From: JBEKSX01 sp049516635
GTDB taxonomy: Bacteria; Bacteroidota; Ignavibacteria; Tepidaquicellales; OLB5
Assembly: GCA_049516635.1 (NCBI GenBank)
Contig: JBEKSX010000064.1
Span: 1 to 17,419 of the forward strand
Length of the DNA stretch: 17,419 bases
Direction: 5' to 3'
In this document: positions 1 through 4,826 of the stretch, one piece after another
How positions within the stretch are numbered: position 1 is the stretch's first letter
Layout: every line of letters starts with the position of its first letter
Translations under genes and position numbers: made by a program
The notes under the pieces: generated by a model
What the model saw: only the letters and a program-made list of their open reading frames with translations
What the model was told of the DNA's origin: nothing
Databases searched by the model: none

Positions 1-180
1 ATTCTCGGCAGGGAGGTGCAGAGATTGGTCGACCAGAAACAAAATGCGGGTGAGTATGAGGTGGATTTTATGGGCAAGTTCTCTTCATCGGGTGTGTATT
101 TTTACAGGATGACGGTGGAACCTTCGACAGGCTCAGGACAGGCTTTTGAAGAAACAAAGAAAATGATCTTGCTTAAATAG
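1..180 (+). CDS. C-terminal end of a T9SS-exported protein (partial, cut by left edge)
   Basis: The first 60 codons are open in frame 1 and end in TAG at 178-180. The translation starts ILGREVQRLVDQKQ and ends ETKKMILLK. This is almost the same as the ends of the two complete genes that follow (1513-1717 and 3043-3222), so it is the tail of another member of the same tandem family. Domains of this kind (Por/T9SS type A sorting domain) direct outer-membrane passage through the type IX system and are removed or anchored at the surface. The conserved NPFNP part would lie just left of the window. The segment contains the in-frame PSTGSGQAF insert (121-147). What the rest of the protein is cannot be seen; by analogy it is probably a Ycf48-like repeat protein. 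Confidence 0.85.
   Translation: MLGREVQRLVDQKQNAGEYEVDFMGKFSSSGVYFYRMTVEPSTGSGQAFEETKKMILLK
121..147 (+). repeat. 27-nt in-frame repeat encoding PSTGSGQAF, copy 1
   Basis: The sequence beginning CCTTCGACAGGCTCAGGACA and continuing with GGCTTTT is identical to 1661-1687. In both places it sits at the same codon of the sorting domain, between MTV(E/D) and (E/I)(E/D)TKK. The paralogs at 1774 and 3279 have only three residues there (DRL or GQL). It therefore looks like a short insertion read through in frame. Confidence 0.8.
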
Positions 181-212
181 TGCCCACCAGAGGCGGGTCC
201 GCCTGAGGGCGG
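181..212 (-). repeat. Intergenic palindromic repeat, inverted relative of the in-gene repeats
   Basis: This GC-rich block begins directly after the stop codon of the partial gene. It holds two overlapping inverted repeats: AGGCGG/CCGCCT at 191-204 and CCGCC/GGCGG at 199-212. The reverse complement of 181-201 matches the 3' end of the coding repeats (for example 360-380) at 17 of 21 positions. It thus belongs to the same dispersed family but in the opposite orientation. No T-run follows on the plus strand, so it is a poor intrinsic terminator. Confidence 0.6.
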
Positions 213-259
213 AAAAAAGCGAGATGTGAAATAGTGAATTAAATAAAAAAACAAGTATT

Positions 260-1720
260 ATGAAAAAACTCAATACACTTTCGCCTCTCCAAAGGAGTCC
301 TTCCGGACAAGCGAACCCGCTTCAAGGGGGCAATACACGCGATACACTTTCGCTTCAAGCGAACCCGCTTCAGGCGGGCAGCACTCTCTTCTTTTACATC
401 GCCATCCTCATTTTCCTCATCGGGTTTAACTTTACCGATACCCCGCCGCCGTTTGGCTGGTACCAGCAGTTTATGCCGAACTTGAATGGGATGCCAGTAT
501 CGGATATTTTCTTTTTAGATAGTTTGACGGGCTGGGCTGTAACAGGTACAAATAGTGGTCCCGGGCATATAAATTACATTTTGAAAACAACTAATAGTGG
601 TGATAATTGGAATATTGTATTTAGTGATACAAGTTTTTTTAGCAGAGTAAAATTTATTAATTTTAACACAGGTTATTCAAGTGGTGGTTCGGGTGGTGGA
701 ACAGGCTATTTATATAAAACGACAAATGGAGGTATCAATTGGGTAAGGTATGTTTATGGAATAGCTGAATTGGAAGATATGTCAGTATTAAATAAAGACA
801 CATTATGGGTAGTTGATCATGATCCTCTTACCGGCGGTGTATTCCTAACAACAAACGGGGGAGCGAACTGGACACAGCAGGCAGCATTTGGTATTAATAA
901 TCCTTCACATATCTATATGTTTAACGCAAGAATTGGTTTTATAGATGGAGGTGGATTGAAGAAAACTACTGATGGAGGTACAACATGGGTTCCGATATCG
1001 GGTGGTGATTACTTCACGAAAATGTATCTAGTAGACAGCTTAACAGGTTGGAAATGTAATGGGTATATGAAAAAAACAACTAATGGCGGTTATAATTGGA
1101 CAACACAAACATTGCCACAGGGAGGAATAATAATAACTTCAGAGATGAATAAGTTTTCGAATATAGGCAGGGATACTATATGGGGTGTTGGTGGATGGGT
1201 TTTTTATTCTGCAAATGGTAATAGAGGAATGATTTACCGGACCACAAACGGCGGAAATAATTGGCTATTTCAAGTACCCGATACATCAATTAATATCTCT
1301 GAATATTATCATAATAGCTTTATAGATAAACTTCATGGATGGGCTTATCCATATGTTAATAGAGGTGTTCACACGATAACTGGAGGAGATGCAGTTTGGT
1401 ACACAGGCATAGTTCAGCAAAGTAAGGATGTGCCAAAGAGCTTCATCTTAAAACAAAACTATCCCAATCCCTTCAATCCCCGCACGGTGATACCATACAG
1501 CTTGAAGTCATCGGGATATGTGAGGATAATTGCTTACGATATTCTCGGCAGGGAAGTGCAGAGGATGGTTGACCAGAAACAAAGCGCGGGTGAGTATGAG
1601 GTTGATTTCATGGGCAAGTTTACCGCCACGGGTGTGTATTTTTACAGGATGACGGTGGATCCTTCGACAGGCTCAGGACAGGCTTTTATAGACACAAAGA
1701 AAATGATTTTGTTAAAATAA
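260..1720 (+). CDS. Secreted Ycf48/BNR-like repeat protein with T9SS sorting domain, paralog A
   Basis: This 486-residue protein carries six TTxGGxxW motifs, at residues 110, 154, 197, 236, 273 and 328. These are the turn signature of Ycf48/BNR-type beta-propeller blades, so a six- or seven-bladed propeller is likely. Residues about 44-58 (FFYIAILIFLIGFNF) form the only hydrophobic stretch and should be the signal-peptide core. Residues about 399-486 are the T9SS type A sorting domain, starting QNYPNPFNP and ending DTKKMILLK. The start is supported by the MKKL shared with the next two genes, which all have poor ribosome binding sites. Odd features are a 43-residue region before the signal core, made of palindromic repeat sequence, and a PSTGSGQAF insert near the end. 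Ycf48 itself helps assemble photosystem II, but here only the fold is implied; the ligand is unknown. The protein is probably cell-surface or released. Confidence 0.9.
   Translation: MKKLNTLSPLQRSPSGQANPLQGGNTRDTLSLQANPLQAGSTLFFYIAILIFLIGFNFTDTPPPFGWYQQFMPNLNGMPVSDIFFLDSLTGWAVTGTNSGPGHINYILKTTNSGDNWNIVFSDTSFFSRVKFINFNTGYSSGGSGGGTGYLYKTTNGGINWVRYVYGIAELEDMSVLNKDTLWVVDHDPLTGGVFLTTNGGANWTQQAAFGINNPSHIYMFNARIGFIDGGGLKKTTDGGTTWVPISGGDYFTKMYLVDSLTGWKCNGYMKKTTNGGYNWTTQTLPQGGIIITSEMNKFSNIGRDTIWGVGGWVFYSANGNRGMIYRTTNGGNNWLFQVPDTSINISEYYHNSFIDKLHGWAYPYVNRGVHTITGGDAVWYTGIVQQSKDVPKSFILKQNYPNPFNPRTVIPYSLKSSGYVRIIAYDILGREVQRMVDQKQSAGEYEVDFMGKFTATGVYFYRMTVDPSTGSGQAFIDTKKMILLK
276..380 (+). repeat. Tandem palindromic repeat inserted in frame after MKKLNT, paralog A
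   Basis: Two units lie 69 nt (23 codons) apart, starting at 276 and 345. The first has the full 56-nt core. The second is the same core with exactly 21 nt missing, which keeps the frame. Inside the core are small inverted repeats: CTCC-AAA-GGAG, AAGGA-G-TCCTT, and in the second unit CCCGC-TTCAG-GCGGG. Translated, the block reads SPLQRSPSGQANPLQGG followed by a shortened copy. The paralog at 3279 lacks the whole block. Confidence 0.9.
1661..1687 (+). repeat. 27-nt in-frame repeat encoding PSTGSGQAF, copy 2
   Basis: Identical in sequence and in codon position to 121-147, inside the last 20 residues of paralog A's T9SS sorting domain. Paralogs B and C have the short uninterrupted form (DRL, GQL) at this point. 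It begins with CCTTCGACAGGCTCAGG. Confidence 0.8.
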
Positions 1721-1773
1721 ATTGAAACGACGGGTTAAAAGTATTATTTTATAATAATCTAATCTCAAAAGTT
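1718..1773 (+). repeat. Intergenic segment duplicated between array genes (copy 1)
   Basis: The stretch from the stop codon of paralog A to the ATG of paralog B resembles 3223-3278 at both ends. The left end shares AACGACGGGTTAAA. The right end shares TAATCTAAT followed by CAAAA and TT before the ATG (1755-1773 and 3260-3278). The tandem duplication unit therefore included the spacer, and the array arose by whole-unit duplication. No terminator is visible, so the genes may be read together. Confidence 0.7.
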
Positions 1774-3225
1774 ATGAAAAAACTTTCGCCTCTCCAAAGG
1801 AGTTCTTCCGGACAAGCGAACCCGCCTCAAGGGGGCAATACACGCGATACACTTTCGCCTCTCCGAAGGAGTCCTTCTGGACAAGCGAACCCGCTTCAGG
1901 CGGGCAGCACTCTTTTTTTCTATTTTGCTATCCTGATTTTCATCATCGGGTTTAACTTTACTGACAGCCCACCACCGTTTGGCTGGTACCAGCAGTTTAT
2001 GCCGAACTTGAATGGGAGACCAATTTCTGATATTACTTTTATTGATAGCTTAACTGGTTGGGCAGTTACGCCATATATTGTAAATGATACTGCATATATA
2101 ATTAAAACAATTAATGCAGGTGATAATTGGAATATAATATTTAGACAACCAACAAATACAGTTGGCGGGTTTAACAAAGTTCAATTTCTGAATCTTAGTA
2201 CCGGCTATACTTGTGGAAACTTTTTATGGAAAACCACGGATGCAGGAATAAACTGGTTCAATGTAAACACATCCGGAATTGTTCCGGAGAACATGTATGT
2301 TTTGAATCAGGATACTATCTGGATAATAGATAGCGAACCTCTTACCGGTGGTGTCTTCCTCACAACAAACGGGGGAGCGAACTGGACACAACAATTGTGG
2401 TTAGGAGTTGATAACCCTGACCATATTTATATGTTTAACGCTAGGATAGGGTTTATAGCGAAAACAAATTCTTATACGAGAAAAACTACCAATGCAGGAC
2501 AGAGCTGGTTTATTCTAACAAGCGGCTCAGGTGAAGGATTTTATGATATGTATTTTGCAGACAGCTTACTTGGATGGGGTGCATTTTATAATATGAGAAA
2601 AACTACTAATGGGGGAATAAATTGGATAGTCCAAACTTTACCTTCCGGCGGCGATATTTTGGTTTCATCAATGTATGAATTTTCTAATGTGAATCAGGAT
2701 ACAATTTGGGGTGTTGGAGGTGAGATATTACAAGGTAATATAAAAGGAATAATTTATAAGACTATTGATGGCGGTGACAATTGGTTGTTTCAAGTACCTC
2801 AAATTAATCCGAATATTCCACAATTTACTTATTATGATTTTACTAATAAGAATAATGGATGGGCTTATACGAATCTAACTAACAGAGGAGTGCATACAGT
2901 TACAGGAGGTGATACTGTTTGGTATACTGGTATTGTGCTGCAAAGTAAAGAAGTACCGAAGGATTTTGTTTTGAATCAAAATTACCCCAACCCTTTCAAT
3001 CCCCGCACTGTAATACCATACAGTTTGAAATCAGCGGGATATGTGAAGATAATTGCGTACGATATACTCGGCAGGGAGGTGCAGAGGTTGGTTGACCAGA
3101 AACAAACAGCGGGTGAATATGAAGTTGATTTTATGGGAAAATTTACAGCAACAGGGGTTTATTTTTACAGGATGACGGTTGATGATAGATTAATAGACAC
3201 AAAGAAAATGATTTTGTTGAAATAA
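1774..3225 (+). CDS. Secreted Ycf48/BNR-like repeat protein with T9SS sorting domain, paralog B
   Basis: This 483-residue member of the array has six repeat signatures, ending in W at residues 119, 161, 204, 245, 284 and 337. Three of these are looser, with an A in place of the first G (NAGDNW, DAGINW, NAGQSW). The hydrophobic signal core is at about residues 48-62 (FFYFAILIFIIGFNF). The sorting domain runs from about residue 402 (QNYPNPFNP) to the end. Directly after MKKL, 43 residues are encoded by two complete palindromic repeat units, pushing the signal core far from the N-terminus as in paralog A. The middle (residues about 206-246) is closer to paralog C, while the end is closer to paralog A, so the gene is a mosaic. 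The ATG is chosen because MKKL and the preceding 19 nt are shared with paralog C. The role is probably a surface or released propeller protein; the ligand is unknown. Confidence 0.9.
   Translation: MKKLSPLQRSSSGQANPPQGGNTRDTLSPLRRSPSGQANPLQAGSTLFFYFAILIFIIGFNFTDSPPPFGWYQQFMPNLNGRPISDITFIDSLTGWAVTPYIVNDTAYIIKTINAGDNWNIIFRQPTNTVGGFNKVQFLNLSTGYTCGNFLWKTTDAGINWFNVNTSGIVPENMYVLNQDTIWIIDSEPLTGGVFLTTNGGANWTQQLWLGVDNPDHIYMFNARIGFIAKTNSYTRKTTNAGQSWFILTSGSGEGFYDMYFADSLLGWGAFYNMRKTTNGGINWIVQTLPSGGDILVSSMYEFSNVNQDTIWGVGGEILQGNIKGIIYKTIDGGDNWLFQVPQINPNIPQFTYYDFTNKNNGWAYTNLTNRGVHTVTGGDTVWYTGIVLQSKEVPKDFVLNQNYPNPFNPRTVIPYSLKSAGYVKIIAYDILGREVQRLVDQKQTAGEYEVDFMGKFTATGVYFYRMTVDDRLIDTKKMILLK
1782..1906 (+). repeat. 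Tandem palindromic repeat inserted in frame after MKKL, paralog B
   Basis: Two full units start at 1782 and 1851, 69 nt apart. They differ from each other at a few positions, for example CAAAGG versus CGAAGG and TTCCGG versus TTCTGG. Each core contains CTCC-(3 nt)-GGAG and an AAGGAG(T/C)-type inverted repeat. The second ends in CCCGC-TTCAG-GCGGG. They match the units in paralog A, which shows a second unit shortened by 21 nt. Translated, the block reads SPLQRSSSGQANPPQGG, a short linker, then SPLRRSPSGQANPLQAG. Confidence 0.9.
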
Positions 3226-3278
3226 ATTGCAACGACGGGTTAAATTAGTTAATTTACGTTAATCTAATTCCAAAACTT
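3223..3278 (+). repeat. Intergenic segment duplicated between array genes (copy 2)
   Basis: Spacer between paralogs B and C, related to 1718-1773. Both begin at the stop codon with TAAATTG, then AACGACGGGTTAAA, and both end with TAATCTAAT and CAAAA a few bases before the ATG. The central 15-20 nt have diverged. Confidence 0.7.
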
Positions 3279-4643
3279 ATGAAAAAGCTATTTACTAATG
3301 AGAATTTTACTTCTGCAGTTTTCTATCTCGCCATCCTCATTTTCATCATCGGGTTTAACTTTACCGATACCCCGCCGCCGTTTGGCTGGTACCAGCAGTT
3401 TATGCCGAACTTGAATGGGATGCCAGTATCGGATATTTTCTTTTTAGATAGCTTAACAGGTTGGTCTGTGACAGGTACAAATAGTGGACCTGGTCATATT
3501 AATTATATATTGAAAACAACTAATGGAGGTGATAATTGGAATATTGTATTTACTGACACTAGTTTTTTCAGTAAAGTAAAATTTATTGATTCTAATACAG
3601 GTTATTCAAGCGGGGGTTCAGGAGGCGGAACGGGTTATCTATATAAATCAACAAATGGTGGTGTAAATTGGGTAAGGTATGTTTATGGAATAGCCGAATT
3701 GGAAGATATGTCAGTATTAAATAAAGATACATTATGGGTAGTTGATCATGATCCTCTTACCGGCGGTGTATTCCGTACAACAAACGGGGGAGCGAACTGG
3801 GTCCAGCAGTTAGCTTTAGGAATTTCTAATCCTGATCATATATACATGTTTAACGGGAGGATAGGTTTTATATCTAAAACAAATAGTTATTTAAGAAAAA
3901 CTACCGATGGAGGACAAAGTTGGTTTGTAATATTAAATAATGAAGCTTTTTCGGATATGCATTTTATTGATAGCTTAGTTGGTTGGAAATCTGACAATGG
4001 TACAATGAAAAAAACAACGGACGGTGGACTAACCTGGATTAATCAACAATTTCCTGTGACATATGCAGTGGGGATAATAAAGTTTTCAAATGTAAATAAT
4101 GATACTATATGGGGTGTAGGGGGGATTGTTGTTTATCCCAATAATCAAGGAAGAGGAATTATTTATAAAACAACAAATGGTGGCAATAACTGGGGTTATC
4201 AAATACCGGATACTAATATCCATGTCTTTGAGTATCTTCATAATAAATTTATTAATAAGTTAAATGGATGGGCATATAGTGGTTCAACAGGTGTACATAC
4301 GGTAACAGGAGGAAATGATACAACTTATTCAGGAATAAAGAATATAAGTAGTCAAATACCTAAAGAATTTAAATTATATCAAAATTATCCTAATCCATTC
4401 AATCCGAAAACAAAAATTAGATATGAAATCAGAAACCATACATCGGAAGTCAGATTAATATTGTATGATATTACAGGGAAAGAAATAACTATCCTTGTAA
4501 ATCAAAAACCATTCGCAATTGATGAAGCAAGGATTTATGAAGTTGAGTTTGATGGGAGCAATTTTTCATCAGGAGTGTATTTTTACAGCTTGATAGTTGA
4601 CGGTCAGTTAATAGATACGAAAAAGATGATTCTCTTGAAGTAA
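3279..4643 (+). CDS. Secreted Ycf48/BNR-like repeat protein with T9SS sorting domain, paralog C (no N-terminal insert)
   Basis: This 454-residue protein is the uninterrupted form of the family. MKKLFTNENFTSAV leads straight into the signal core FYLAILIFIIGFNF at about residues 15-28. Six TTNGGxNW-like motifs start at residues 80, 124, 167, 208, 246 and 298. The sorting domain begins about residue 368 (QNYPNPFNPKTKI) and ends DTKKMILLK. Residues about 17-174 are nearly the same as paralog A residues 47-204, whereas the middle resembles paralog B. The sorting domain has diverged from both: it has ILYDITGKEITILVNQK where A and B have a variant of IIAYDILGREVQRLVDQK. This copy is the reference that shows where the repeats entered A and B. 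The gene ends the array; the next gene is unrelated. Confidence 0.9.
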   Translation: MKKLFTNENFTSAVFYLAILIFIIGFNFTDTPPPFGWYQQFMPNLNGMPVSDIFFLDSLTGWSVTGTNSGPGHINYILKTTNGGDNWNIVFTDTSFFSKVKFIDSNTGYSSGGSGGGTGYLYKSTNGGVNWVRYVYGIAELEDMSVLNKDTLWVVDHDPLTGGVFRTTNGGANWVQQLALGISNPDHIYMFNGRIGFISKTNSYLRKTTDGGQSWFVILNNEAFSDMHFIDSLVGWKSDNGTMKKTTDGGLTWINQQFPVTYAVGIIKFSNVNNDTIWGVGGIVVYPNNQGRGIIYKTTNGGNNWGYQIPDTNIHVFEYLHNKFINKLNGWAYSGSTGVHTVTGGNDTTYSGIKNISSQIPKEFKLYQNYPNPFNPKTKIRYEIRNHTSEVRLILYDITGKEITILVNQKPFAIDEARIYEVEFDGSNFSSGVYFYSLIVDGQLIDTKKMILLK

Positions 4644-4770
4644 ATTGTTTAAACCCGATTCTTAGGACTTATTTGAAACAAAATCTGTATATAGAAAAAC
4701 AATTAATAATATAAAAATATATAATTTATCCTGTTCAATGTTAGTTCAAAATTATTTCAAAGAACAAAAT

Positions 4771-4797
4771 CCTGAAAGGTTCATGAGCTCGTTCAGG
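4771..4797 (+). other. Inverted repeat in the leader of the 818-residue protein gene
   Basis: CCTGAA (4771-4776) and TTCAGG (4792-4797) can pair across a 15-nt loop, 30 nt before the start codon at 4827. The spacer 4644-4826 is otherwise AT-rich without a convincing promoter. The repeat could be a leader hairpin or an operator, or chance; a 6-bp stem is weak evidence. Confidence 0.25.
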
Positions 4798-4826
4798 GAC
4801 TTGTTTCAGGTAAAAAAGGGGAAGTT

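Noticed and set aside
181..212. Intrinsic terminator of the partial gene
   Set aside because: It is followed by A residues, not T residues, and its sequence relates it to the dispersed repeat family.
276..1906. CRISPR-like regularly spaced repeats
   Set aside because: Only two units per site, with a 69-nt period, all within an open frame and with repeat-like linkers rather than unique spacers; no cas genes nearby.
1920..2177. 85-codon minus-strand frame opposite paralog B
   Set aside because: Shadow of the conserved coding region; low-complexity hydrophobic translation with no start signal.
260..4643. Photosystem II assembly factor (Ycf48) function
   Set aside because: Only the TTNGGxNW blade motif is shared. 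The proteins carry T9SS export tails and no photosynthesis gene is in the window, so a structural rather than functional resemblance is claimed.
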